A stretch of DNA of 35,413 bases, taken from the NCBI RefSeq assembly GCF_000466425.1, contig NZ_KE992177.1:27174-62586 (forward strand), read 5' to 3'. Source of the stretch: Capnocytophaga sp. oral taxon 863 str. F0517 (GTDB lineage: Bacteria; Bacteroidota; Bacteroidia; Flavobacteriales; Flavobacteriaceae). Shown here one piece after another: positions 25,245 to 32,944 of the stretch (position 1 is the first letter of the stretch; every line of letters begins with the position of its first letter). A model generated the notes under the pieces. That model was not told the DNA's origin, did not search any database, and worked only from the letters and a program-made list of their open reading frames with translations. The position numbers and the translations under genes were made by a program.

Positions 25245-25576
25245 AAACAGCAAAACAACTTATAGAAGATGAACTTCAGAAAACAATTCATCAGCTTAAA
25301 GAAGTTTCTCTTTTGCAAGAGGAGAAACAAGCACTTGTAAGCTATAAAAAGGAGTTAGAGCAGTTATTGTTTCTCAAAAAATTTTCGGATACTTATCATT
25401 TGGAACCTAAAGAGATAGAGCATATTGTTGTATTGCCTCCGCCTCGTACAGATTTTGCTAATTTTCGTATTGTAGATGATGCTGAAACGGAAGAAAAACA
25501 ATGGTGGGAGGAGTTAAAGATAGAAAATGAACCCCTTTGGCTTTGTGAAGGAGATATTTTGATTAAGAAAAGATAA
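25241..25576 (+). CDS. Small coiled-coil protein, function unknown
   Basis: This 111-residue protein begins with two amphipathic helices likely to form a coiled coil (about 5-50, rich in Leu, Glu, Lys and Gln), then a region with LPPPRTDFANFRIVDD and a tryptophan-rich end (KQWWEELKIENEPLWLCEG). There is no signal peptide. It overlaps the DUF1697 stop by four bases and precedes the methyltransferase by 18, so all three likely share a transcript. I do not recognise a family. Confidence 0.75.
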   Translation: MKTAKQLIEDELQKTIHQLKEVSLLQEEKQALVSYKKELEQLLFLKKFSDTYHLEPKEIEHIVVLPPPRTDFANFRIVDDAETEEKQWWEELKIENEPLWLCEGDILIKKR

Positions 25577-25594
25577 TTCAATAATATAAATACA

Positions 25595-26320
25595 ATGAAA
25601 GATATATCCCAAATATTAAAAGCTGATATAAAAATAGAAGATGGTATTTTTTGCTGTATGAATGACCATTTTGTCAGTGGAGACAATCAAAAATATATGA
25701 AAATGTACGATTGGATGTCTTTCTTTTATGATTTTGGAGAAAAATGGATAGGAAAACTCAAGTATGGAAATGCCATTGACTGCCTGCGTACGGAATTGAT
25801 GAGCCGCTTGGAATGGAAGAATGCTATTTCGGTGCTTTATGTTTCCATAGGTACAGGGGCGGACTTGCGTTATCTACCCCAAGGGATTGATCTGAAAACA
25901 ATAGACCTTGTAGGGGCTGATATTTCTATGGGAATGCTCAAAAGATGTAAGAGGCAGTGGCAAAAGAAAACAAACCTTACCCTTGTGCAATGTCCCGCTG
26001 AAGAGTTACCTTTTGCTGATAATACTTTTGATATTGTTTTTCACAATGGAGGCATTAATTTTTTCAACGATAAAGCCCTTGCTATGAGCGAAATGCTCCG
26101 AGTTGCCAAACCAGGAAGCAAGTTGCTTATTGCCGATGAGACTGCCGACTTTGTGGAGACCCAATACAAGAAAAGCGTCTTTTCTAAATCCTATTTTGAA
26201 GGCAAAACAGTTGATTTGAACGCCATAGAACAATGTATTCCAGCATCAGTGACTGAAAAGAAAACAGAATTGTTCTGGAATAATAAGTTTTATGGAATCA
26301 CTTTTAGAAAAAGCAACTAA
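25595..26320 (+). CDS. Class I SAM-dependent methyltransferase
   Basis: The 241-residue protein has a Rossmann-type methyltransferase core: motif I VLYVSIGTGADLRYL at 80-94, motif II VGADISMGMLKRC around 106-118, the post-motif LVQCPAEELPFADNTFDIVFHNGGINFF, and a post-core LRVAKPGSKLLIADET. This is the Methyltransf_11/25 type, related to UbiE-like small-molecule methyltransferases. In motif I the usual DxGxGxG is SIGTGAD, with Ser in place of the first Asp. An N-terminal extension of about 60 residues may cover the substrate site. The substrate is unknown; it is the third gene of the DUF1697 operon. Confidence 0.9.
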   Translation: MKDISQILKADIKIEDGIFCCMNDHFVSGDNQKYMKMYDWMSFFYDFGEKWIGKLKYGNAIDCLRTELMSRLEWKNAISVLYVSIGTGADLRYLPQGIDLKTIDLVGADISMGMLKRCKRQWQKKTNLTLVQCPAEELPFADNTFDIVFHNGGINFFNDKALAMSEMLRVAKPGSKLLIADETADFVETQYKKSVFSKSYFEGKTVDLNAIEQCIPASVTEKKTELFWNNKFYGITFRKSN

Positions 26321-26401
26321 ATGAATACCTTACAAAAACTTAAAAACAATCAAATTCAAGACATATTTCTATTCAAATACTTTATTTTTGGAGAAAAAAC
26401 T

Positions 26402-26409
26402 TATCTTTG
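26402..26409 (+). promoter_or_regulatory. TAtcTTTG promoter box
   Basis: It matches TAnnTTTG. A second box, TATTTTTG, lies at 26383-26390. Both fall around or downstream of the ATG at 26388, which supports the later start at 26436 for the lipoprotein gene. Confidence 0.55.
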
Positions 26410-26435
26410 CCCTTGTAAAATTAAAATTATGTATT

Positions 26436-27254
26436 ATGTTTAGATCATTTATTTTTCTACTTGTATCACTATTATTAGTATCTTGTAAAACTTCATCGCA
26501 TAGAGAAAAGGATTGGAAAGATCAAAATCTTCACGGAAAAGTGAAAAAACTCATTGTAACACTATATAGAATCTCTAACTCTGATTTTATAAAGAGAGAG
26601 GATGGAACCCCTTTTATATCTCAAGAAAGATTAACTGTTAATATTTTTAACAATAAAGGACTCTTAATGGAAGAGACTGATTCTATATATAATAAACCAA
26701 AAGTTAGATTTGTTTATAATTATCTAAAAGATAATGTTGTAGAAATTGATATGTATGGAGAAGGTAGGAAGGTAAATAAAACAACCTTAAAATACAATAA
26801 TAAAGGAGAGATAATAGATGAAGAGATGCTAGAATATATATTAGTCAATGGACAAGATAGTACCTATATTAAAGAGGAAACTTATAAACTGGTAAATAAA
26901 TATGATGAAAAAGGAAATATAATCCGGAAGGAGAAACTAAGTCCTTATATTAAGGATTCCGTAAGAGGTTTTACAGAATTTAAATATGATGAAAAGGGAA
27001 ATGTTATTGAAGTTATTGAAAATTACCGCCATGGGATTAAATTAAAAAGAAAATTTGAAATAGATAATAAAGGGGATATATTATCAATAAAAATGTATTA
27101 TTTAGATGATGAATTAATACGGGAGTATTCATTTACGGATTATGTATATGATGAAAAACATAACTGGATATCTAGAAAAATAGTGGAAAGGAATAAAAAT
27201 AATGAATATATAGGAACAAAAATAGAAAAAAGAATTATTAGCTATTATGAATAA
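26436..27254 (+). CDS. RHS-like repeat lipoprotein
   Basis: From 26436 the product has 272 residues and a clear lipoprotein signal (MFRSFIFLLVSLLLVSC, Cys17); an ATG at 26388 would add 16 residues but lies in the promoter. The body consists of imperfect repeats of about 30-40 residues with a Y/F-(N/D)-x-K-G-(N/E/D)-I/V pattern: KYNNKGEIIDEEML, KYDEKGNIIRKEKL, KYDEKGNVIEVIEN and IDNKGDILSIKMYY. This resembles the YD/RHS-type beta repeats found in many Bacteroidota lipoproteins of unknown role. Its codon usage is more AT-rich than the genes around it, which hints at separate origin. No enzymatic motif was seen. Confidence 0.8.
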   Translation: MFRSFIFLLVSLLLVSCKTSSHREKDWKDQNLHGKVKKLIVTLYRISNSDFIKREDGTPFISQERLTVNIFNNKGLLMEETDSIYNKPKVRFVYNYLKDNVVEIDMYGEGRKVNKTTLKYNNKGEIIDEEMLEYILVNGQDSTYIKEETYKLVNKYDEKGNIIRKEKLSPYIKDSVRGFTEFKYDEKGNVIEVIENYRHGIKLKRKFEIDNKGDILSIKMYYLDDELIREYSFTDYVYDEKHNWISRKIVERNKNNEYIGTKIEKRIISYYE

Positions 27255-27391
27255 GAGATGTTAAACAGAACTTACCGTATACTCAATCACCTTTAGAAGA
27301 TCTTTTTGACCAAAAAACAGAAGGTAATATAGACCTCAAAACGTATCTATTAAAGAAAAAGGAATTAGAAAAAATATTAGTTACTGATTAA
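27251..27391 (+). pseudogene. C-terminal remnant of an unknown gene
   Basis: A frame open from 27251 (after a TGA at 27248-27250) to the TAA at 27389-27391 has no ATG. It encodes a protein-like sequence: VKQNLPYTQSPLEDLFDQK, then EGNIDLKTYLLKKKELEKI and LVTD. It overlaps the lipoprotein's last codons in another frame and ends just before the start of the leucine-rich repeat gene, so it is the tail of a lost gene. No family was recognised. Confidence 0.45.
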
Positions 27392-27392
27392 A

Positions 27393-28325
27393 ATGAGTTA
27401 CATTACCTTTAAGAGCAAGCTTATAGAGCAAAAAGTAAAGCAATATCTGAAAAAGAAACACGAAGACCTTCTTGTAAAAGAGGGAAGGAGGGTGTTGGTC
27501 AAAGAAGAAGGAGTGCCTTTGATTACCAAAATGCTCATTCATAACGATGATTTGCACTCGGAGGACTTAGCCGACTTGAAAATGTTCCCCAATATAAAGG
27601 AATTAGAGTTGCTATCGGACAATATAACTCACTTGGAAGCCTTGCCTCCCTTGGAGAGGCTACAAAAACTCTATTTGAATGTCAAGGCAACAGATTATAC
27701 GCCCCTTGCCAGGTATAAAAAACTGAAAAAAGTAGAGGTTTATGACAGTGGCGTGAGTGATATAACTCCTTTTTGTGAACTTTCCAAGCTAACAGTGTTG
27801 AAACTATCGTGTAATAAGCTCTTTTCTTTAAAAGGAATCGCTAAATTACAAAACCTTACCGAACTTTGGTTGGATAGAAATCAAATCACCGATATATCCC
27901 CTTTGGCGTGGTTGCCCAATCTTGAATATTTGCAGTTAGATAGGAACCACATCAGCGATTTATCTCCATTGAAAGCCCTCAAGAAGCTCAACACCTTATA
28001 TTTGTATCACAATGAAGTAAAAGACCTTTCTCCTTTGAAGTATTTATCTTTAGAGGAATTGAACTTAGAGCAAAACAAGATAGAAGACCTTAGTGATTTG
28101 GTAGGTATGGAGACCCTTAGGAACTTAAAGATATGTTTTAATCCTATAAAAGATGCCTCTCCTTTGCTGAAAATGTCTCATTTAGAGTTTGTTTGTACAG
28201 ATGCAAAGGATATCTACTTACCTTTAGAACGTTACCTCGGTAAAACTGTAGTAAGAGAAGTCTTTGGAGGGCAGTATCCGAACTTTGAAGAAGCTGACAC
28301 CTATATATTTAGTAGAAAAGAATGA
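27393..28325 (+). CDS. Leucine-rich repeat protein, cytoplasmic SDS22/internalin-like
   Basis: This 310-residue protein has at least eight LRRs of about 22 residues between about 60 and 270, with the bacterial L-x-x-L-x-L-x-x-N-x-I-x-D-(I/L)-x-x-L pattern: NLTELWLDRNQITDISPL, NLEYLQLDRNHISDLSPL and KLNTLYLYHNEVKDLSPL. There is no signal peptide, wall anchor or lipobox, so unlike secreted internalins it should stay in the cytoplasm. Residues 1-55 are a lysine-rich helical cap. It overlaps the next gene by four bases (ATGA), indicating translational coupling with a lipoprotein. Binding partner unknown. Confidence 0.9.
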   Translation: MSYITFKSKLIEQKVKQYLKKKHEDLLVKEGRRVLVKEEGVPLITKMLIHNDDLHSEDLADLKMFPNIKELELLSDNITHLEALPPLERLQKLYLNVKATDYTPLARYKKLKKVEVYDSGVSDITPFCELSKLTVLKLSCNKLFSLKGIAKLQNLTELWLDRNQITDISPLAWLPNLEYLQLDRNHISDLSPLKALKKLNTLYLYHNEVKDLSPLKYLSLEELNLEQNKIEDLSDLVGMETLRNLKICFNPIKDASPLLKMSHLEFVCTDAKDIYLPLERYLGKTVVREVFGGQYPNFEEADTYIFSRKE

Positions 28326-28864
28326 AAAAAATGACCTTATTAGCCTCTTTGTTAGCGTTGTTTTCTTGCAAAAGAGCGACAGAAGAGCGTAAAGCCACAG
28401 AAGCCTTTGCGATACAATCCCTACTTACCTATGAGTATTGTGGAGAAAAGGATGGTTTTCAGTATTTCTTATTGGGGAATAGTTGGGAGCGAACCCTATT
28501 CAAAGTAAAAAGTTCAGAAATACACATTGATCCTCAATACGTCTTCCACGCTGAGCCTTCTTTTGAACATAACCTACCTATCACACCCGTTGAGCAAGAA
28601 AGGGTTTTTGCCGAAATCCCCATGAGTGGGCAAAAACTTTATTTGTATAAGGATAATATTGTACAGCGTTATTTCCTAGGCTGCTCCGATTTGCACAAAC
28701 AAGCTACAGACCACCCTACTTATCTATATGATGAGGTAAGTCAGCAGGATGCCGAGGCACACCAAGAGGAACGCGCCTACTATATAGGCTATTACAAAGG
28801 GGAACAACTCCTTCATTATCAAAAAATATATAGGGGCGAGGTACTTATGGAGAAAAAATTTTGA
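28322..28864 (+). CDS. Predicted lipoprotein, function unknown
   Basis: This 180-residue protein has a lipoprotein signal (MKKMTLLASLLALFSC, Cys16) followed by KRATEER. The rest is mixed alpha/beta with many Tyr and His residues (EYCGEKDGFQYFLLG, YYIGYYKGEQLLHYQ) and no recognised domain. It overlaps the leucine-rich repeat gene by four bases, so the two are made together, although one is predicted cytoplasmic and the other membrane-anchored. No terminator was seen before the convergent gene at 28981. Confidence 0.8.
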   Translation: MKKMTLLASLLALFSCKRATEERKATEAFAIQSLLTYEYCGEKDGFQYFLLGNSWERTLFKVKSSEIHIDPQYVFHAEPSFEHNLPITPVEQERVFAEIPMSGQKLYLYKDNIVQRYFLGCSDLHKQATDHPTYLYDEVSQQDAEAHQEERAYYIGYYKGEQLLHYQKIYRGEVLMEKKF

Positions 28865-28980
28865 GTATTAGTTTGACAGTGGGGAAAGCCTGTACGCTAC
28901 TTTTATCGCTGTAGGATTAGGCTTAATTAGTTTGTATGGCTTTCTTCTTTGTAGCTGATACCTATGTCCACAAGTCTAAT

Positions 28981-29382
28981 TTACTTATTTTTCTTTCTTG
29001 AAAGGCGGCTAAAAAGTACAAACAAAGTACTGTAAATAAGTGTGATAGCTATATTGCAAATAAGTAAATAAATATCCTTCATTAGATGAAAGGCATCCTT
29101 AAAGGCATACCCAACGCCTCGCTCACTATCTGAGCCTAAAAGGAAAGCGCTCATAAAAACCATTATATAGCAGGCTATAAAAGTATATAAGACAACGTAC
29201 TTAAACGCTTTCACCTGAAAGGAATTTAATAGATTTGTATATAGTAAGATAACAATAAAAGTGACGGGAAGCATTTCTAATAGAAATAGTCCGGCAAAAC
29301 TATTATCTATTAGGCTAAAAGCAAGAAAAAAAGCGATTACCGAGAGGATAAATGCTATCAGAAAGGCATAAATTATTTTCAT
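28981..29382 (-). CDS. Small four-helix membrane protein
   Basis: The 133-residue protein has four hydrophobic segments at about 4-26, 30-50, 60-82 and 105-124, and ends in a basic tail (SRLSRKKNK). Lys and Arg are concentrated at the C-terminus, as for an inner-membrane protein. I do not recognise a family. Its start lies 11 bases after the stop of the hydrolase-methyltransferase, on the same strand, so it is probably the last gene of the lipid cluster transcript, though a role in that pathway is only inferred. Confidence 0.75.
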   Translation of the reverse strand: MKIIYAFLIAFILSVIAFFLAFSLIDNSFAGLFLLEMLPVTFIVILLYTNLLNSFQVKAFKYVVLYTFIACYIMVFMSAFLLGSDSERGVGYAFKDAFHLMKDIYLLICNIAITLIYSTLFVLFSRLSRKKNK

Positions 29383-29393
29383 ATTCCCTTAGA

Positions 29394-31094
29394 TTATTTC
29401 TTTACCTCTGCTAAGCTAACGGTAAAAATCCCAAAATCATCAATTAGCATGCTTTCTTTCTTTACCCCTTGGAGAGCGAAAAGTCCGTCCAATTCTCGCT
29501 GGCTACGGCGACGCATCACCCAGTCTTTCTCTTGGTGACTCTTCAGTACAAAGGCAATGGTTTTGAGCTGAGGATGCCATGGTTGCCCTGTATAGACGAT
29601 ATAACCATTATCCAAGATAGAAACTACCCCTTTGATGGCCTCAGCGGCTAAGGCATTGTCTCCAAAAAGCTCAAAAATACCTGAGATAATAGTGATATTG
29701 GGCGTGTAATTCAGTTTGCGGTAGGTGTCTGCCTCAAAACAGCTGTAGTTGGTAAAGCGTATATGCTGATAGCCACGTTCTTTGATGATCTGTTCGCCCT
29801 TTTGTATATTGGTAGGCAGGAATTCATTGATGACGATCTCTACTTCAGGATGGCGCTCCTTGATGTCAAAGAGGTAGTTACCCACCCCACCGGCGATGTC
29901 CAATATTTTCACCTTCTTCCCTTGTGCTTGTAGGGCTTGTATGGCCTTTTCTACTTGTTGTAATAGGTGACCCTTTCGGATACGTACCCCACGCCAGCCT
30001 ATGGCATTGAGATAACTCTTGTCCATCCAGCGACCTACTCCCCATTTGCCTTGGGGTGTATTCTTATATACGTAATCCATAGAAGCACCAGAGTCAAATC
30101 CGTGTGTGAGTCCAACGGTCATCCCTTCGCTGAGGTGTCCTAATTTGCCCAATGCCCATTTCTGAAATCGGTAGTTTCGTCTTTCTCCGCTGGGGATAAG
30201 TTCGTATTGCATGGTTTCAAACTCCTTTTGGGTAAAGAGGTCTGGGGCAAGCGTAGGGGCAGGCAGGGGTGTTGAGAAAGCCTTTTGAATAAAGCGTTGT
30301 AGGATTTTGTATACTTCCTCTCTGCCTTGCTCAAAAAGGATGCCATGGTGAAAGCCTTCCAAGGTGATAAATTCTTTTGTTTCAGAAGAAAGATTTACAT
30401 AGAATTGTTTCTGTTGGCGGTTAATCACCACAAAGTCTTTTTCTGCTGAAAGCAGTAGGGTAGGGGTAGTGATAGCAGCGGCATCTTCCACCAATCGCTT
30501 GCCTGCGTTGGCTAGGTCAATAAGGAGTTTGCCATTGATAGAGCGGGTGATAAAGCGGTCAGTATCGTAAGCACGCTGTTGCTCAGGGTCACGAGTGAGC
30601 ATCTTGGATTTCACATAGCTCTTTACAATGAGCTTAGGATTGACCTTTAGTATCAGTTCAATGGCTTGCTTGGCCAAAGGGACAATAAGGTTTATTTCAA
30701 AGGCAGGCGCCAAAAGGGCCATACCTGCAATGCGTGGGGCAAAGTCATGTACCCAAGCCGATACGATGACCCCTCCGATACTGTTGGCTACCACAAAGAT
30801 GTCTTCCTCGCGTACCCCATAGCGCTGCCCAAGGAACTTGGCAAAGGTGTCTAAATCCCGTACCGAGTCCATGAAAGCAGGCGATACAGCTGCCTTGGTG
30901 TGTCCATGTCCGCGCATGTCAAAAGCAAAGATATTGTAGGAGGTAAACAGTGGGTGCGTGGCAAACTCCTGCAAGCGCTCGCCATACTCATGTCCTCTGT
31001 GGATTACAATAAGGGTCTTTTGCCCTGCTTTGTAATTCCATTCGTAGAAGAATAACTCTTCCCCTTCGTGACTTTTGAAAAAACCTGTGTTCAT
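29394..31094 (-). CDS. Bifunctional alpha/beta hydrolase and SAM-dependent methyltransferase
   Basis: This 566-residue fusion has an N-terminal alpha/beta hydrolase (about 1-270, monoacylglycerol lipase-like Hydrolase_4) with nucleophile Ser105 in VVANSIGG, acid Asp220 in LLLSAEKDF and His249 or His250 in EGFHHGILF; the oxyanion stretch is IHRGHEYGER. The C-terminal part (about 290-566) is a class I methyltransferase with SAM motif ILDIAGGVGNYLFDI at 397-411 and a downstream INEFLPTNI acidic loop. The same fusion is known beside lipid genes in other bacteria. A hydrolase that trims an acyl chain and a methyltransferase that modifies the product would fit one pathway. The gene has its own promoter box at 31115-31122. 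Confidence 0.92.
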   Translation of the reverse strand: MNTGFFKSHEGEELFFYEWNYKAGQKTLIVIHRGHEYGERLQEFATHPLFTSYNIFAFDMRGHGHTKAAVSPAFMDSVRDLDTFAKFLGQRYGVREEDIFVVANSIGGVIVSAWVHDFAPRIAGMALLAPAFEINLIVPLAKQAIELILKVNPKLIVKSYVKSKMLTRDPEQQRAYDTDRFITRSINGKLLIDLANAGKRLVEDAAAITTPTLLLSAEKDFVVINRQQKQFYVNLSSETKEFITLEGFHHGILFEQGREEVYKILQRFIQKAFSTPLPAPTLAPDLFTQKEFETMQYELIPSGERRNYRFQKWALGKLGHLSEGMTVGLTHGFDSGASMDYVYKNTPQGKWGVGRWMDKSYLNAIGWRGVRIRKGHLLQQVEKAIQALQAQGKKVKILDIAGGVGNYLFDIKERHPEVEIVINEFLPTNIQKGEQIIKERGYQHIRFTNYSCFEADTYRKLNYTPNITIISGIFELFGDNALAAEAIKGVVSILDNGYIVYTGQPWHPQLKTIAFVLKSHQEKDWVMRRRSQRELDGLFALQGVKKESMLIDDFGIFTVSLAEVKK

Positions 31095-31114
31095 GGCGTA
31101 ATAGATTAATGCGA

Positions 31115-31137
31115 CAAAAGTAGAAAATTATTTTCTA
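31115..31137 (-). promoter_or_regulatory. Internal promoter box with adjoining palindrome
   Basis: Read on the minus strand, TACTTTTG (31115-31122) matches TAnnTTTG, 20 bases before the hydrolase-methyltransferase ATG. TAGAAAAT-T-ATTTTCTA (31121-31137) is a perfect 8+8 palindrome overlapping the upstream edge of the box, a plausible operator. Confidence 0.5.
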
Positions 31138-31142
31138 ATGAC

Positions 31143-31907
31143 CTAATTTCTAGCGCAAGAATTAGCAGGCGTTTGCATCCATTTGGCTTTTCTGTACATA
31201 AGTAGCGATAACAAGGACTTGGGCAGCAACGAAAGTAGCTGCATAAGCCACTTCATTCGCTTGGGGAATAGGTGTAGGGGCTTCTTCTGAGCAATAGCAC
31301 GGCTGATTTCCGCTACGGCTTGTGCTTCACTTACCACAAAGGGTTTCTTAGACAGGTCGTTTTGGTTCAGATCGTGTAGTTTTCGGGTGGCTACATACCC
31401 TGGTGCAATGGTGGTTATACAGATACCCAAGGGGCGCAAGGCGCGCCTATAAGCATCTGCTATTTGCAGCACACTGCGCTTGGTCTTGGAGTATAGGCTC
31501 GATTCAGGATAATCCAAAATCCCTGATATAGAAGCCAGTAGAACGATCTGCCCACCGCTATCTCTCATGAGTTCTCTCCCTATCTCTACGGTATTGATAG
31601 CACCTATGATGTTGGTTTGTAACATTGCCACAGCCTCCTCATAGGTAATCTCTCCTGCTACATCTTCGGCGTAGTGGCCTGCACAGTTGATGAGCAATGA
31701 GAGCGTATCTGTGCCTACAAATTGGCGTATGACACTATCTAACAGTTCCTTGTCTATAACATCGGCTTGAAACTTCTCAAAGCGTGACTCACTAGCGAGT
31801 CTCTTGAGATCTCTGCCACATACCCCAACTCGGTTGCCTTCTCGCTGATAGAAGTCCGCTAAGGCATAGCCGATCCCAGAGGTACCTCCTATGATAAATA
31901 CATTCAT
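31143..31907 (-). CDS. SDR-family oxidoreductase
   Basis: The 254-residue protein is a classical short-chain dehydrogenase: nucleotide motif GGTSGIG at 7-13, NCAG at 74-77, catalytic Ser126 in LLASISG, and Tyr139-x-x-x-Lys143 in LYSKTKRS. Arg32 in the CGRDLKRL loop after strand 2 suggests NADPH. The C-terminal 40 residues are hydrophobic and basic (KRMKWLMQLLSLLPKSLLSLLMYRKAKW), like SDRs that sit on membranes and act on lipid or sphingoid ketones. The start overlaps the patatin gene's stop by four bases (ATGA). By context the substrate is probably a lipid intermediate, such as a 3-keto lipid. Confidence 0.92.
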   Translation of the reverse strand: MNVFIIGGTSGIGYALADFYQREGNRVGVCGRDLKRLASESRFEKFQADVIDKELLDSVIRQFVGTDTLSLLINCAGHYAEDVAGEITYEEAVAMLQTNIIGAINTVEIGRELMRDSGGQIVLLASISGILDYPESSLYSKTKRSVLQIADAYRRALRPLGICITTIAPGYVATRKLHDLNQNDLSKKPFVVSEAQAVAEISRAIAQKKPLHLFPKRMKWLMQLLSLLPKSLLSLLMYRKAKWMQTPANSCARN

Positions 31908-32944
31908 GGTCTAAAGGTGTTAAGTATAGTTTGGTAGCCATAGTCCCATTGTTGCTCTATCTGCTGGCGGTAAGTGGGGTAATCTTTTGGAAAGCGAATA
32001 CCTATGCTTAGTTGCTTCCAGTTGATATATTTTTCTGAGTAATAACCTTTTAGTGCCGTTGTTGCCCTACGTGTATCTATCCATTGGGCAGGATAAGAGG
32101 CCACAGAAGCTAACCGCTCATTGCCGCTAAAGCCAAGAACAGCACGCACCAAGGCCTCTTCGGTAGGGGAGTAGGCTTGTTTCTCTTCGGCAATAACGTT
32201 TGTTGAAAGAGCACTTGCCAGCTCCATAGGGACAAGGTCAATAGCCCCGCCTGCATAATAGGCACCTTTGTAAGCCACAGGTGCTACATAGAACATATCC
32301 GATATAGAAATTCGCGCAGCTGTGAGCATAGGCATTTCTGTCTCAATAAGTATGTCAGCCGTTATGGCCGAATGGGTATAGTTGGCTTCGGTATGCTTTA
32401 TAGCCGAGAGATTTATCCTCTGGGCGGTCATGGGGTCAGTCATGAGCACTTCTTGGTATAGCTTCCGCTCACCTCTGGGCTTGCCACACTCATGGGGGGC
32501 AAACAGCATCCTTGCTCCTATGACAATGGTAGGCAAAGTAGCTGAAAAAGACACCTGTGCCAAAGAGGGCAATAAGCAAGAAAGATCTTCTCGCATAGTC
32601 ACCAAATAGCGCTGATACACATCCTCTACCAAGGGAGCACGGCGCTTGTTATACCGCTTTTGCAAAGCTAAAATTCCCAAGCGGTGTAGCTTGCTATAAG
32701 GAGTAAGGGACAGGCTTTTGATAAACTCGTAAAATTCTTCCGATTGCAAATAGGCTTTTCGCTCCTTGTCCGTAGCAAAGGCATTGATTACCAAGGCGGC
32801 AAAGGCGCCCCCACATGAGGCGATGAGTAAGTCAGGGGCTTTGCCCAAGGCATGTAGTGCAGCATACATGCCGTTGTATAAGGCAAAGCGGGTACCTCCA
32901 CCTGAGAGGAGCAGACAGTTGTGGAAAGGTTTTATCGTATCCAT
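31904..32944 (-). CDS. Patatin-like protein with altered active-site motifs
   Basis: The product is 346 or 350 residues, depending on whether the ATG at 32944 or 32956 is used; I prefer 32944, which gives the shorter overlap with cdsA. The glycine-rich oxyanion motif GGGTRF is present at 19-24 (numbering from 32956). The nucleophile elbow reads LLIASCGGAF, so Ser47 is kept, but the usual first glycine of GxSxG is Ile. The partner motif DGG/DGA reads YYAGGAIDLVP, with Ala235 where the dyad Asp is expected; Asp240 lies five residues on. It may use another acid or have become a lipid-binding, acyl-transfer or regulatory subunit. It lies in the middle of the lipid operon, coupled at both ends. 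Confidence 0.85.
   Translation of the reverse strand: MDTIKPFHNCLLLSGGGTRFALYNGMYAALHALGKAPDLLIASCGGAFAALVINAFATDKERKAYLQSEEFYEFIKSLSLTPYSKLHRLGILALQKRYNKRRAPLVEDVYQRYLVTMREDLSCLLPSLAQVSFSATLPTIVIGARMLFAPHECGKPRGERKLYQEVLMTDPMTAQRINLSAIKHTEANYTHSAITADILIETEMPMLTAARISISDMFYVAPVAYKGAYYAGGAIDLVPMELASALSTNVIAEEKQAYSPTEEALVRAVLGFSGNERLASVASYPAQWIDTRRATTALKGYYSEKYINWKQLSIGIRFPKDYPTYRQQIEQQWDYGYQTILNTFRP

Noticed and set aside
26321-26443. 40-codon frame starting directly after the methyltransferase
   Set aside because: Low-complexity Lys/Phe/Ile content and overlap with two promoter boxes make it a chance frame.
27393-28325. Secreted internalin
   Set aside because: The repeats are internalin-like but there is no signal peptide or surface anchor.
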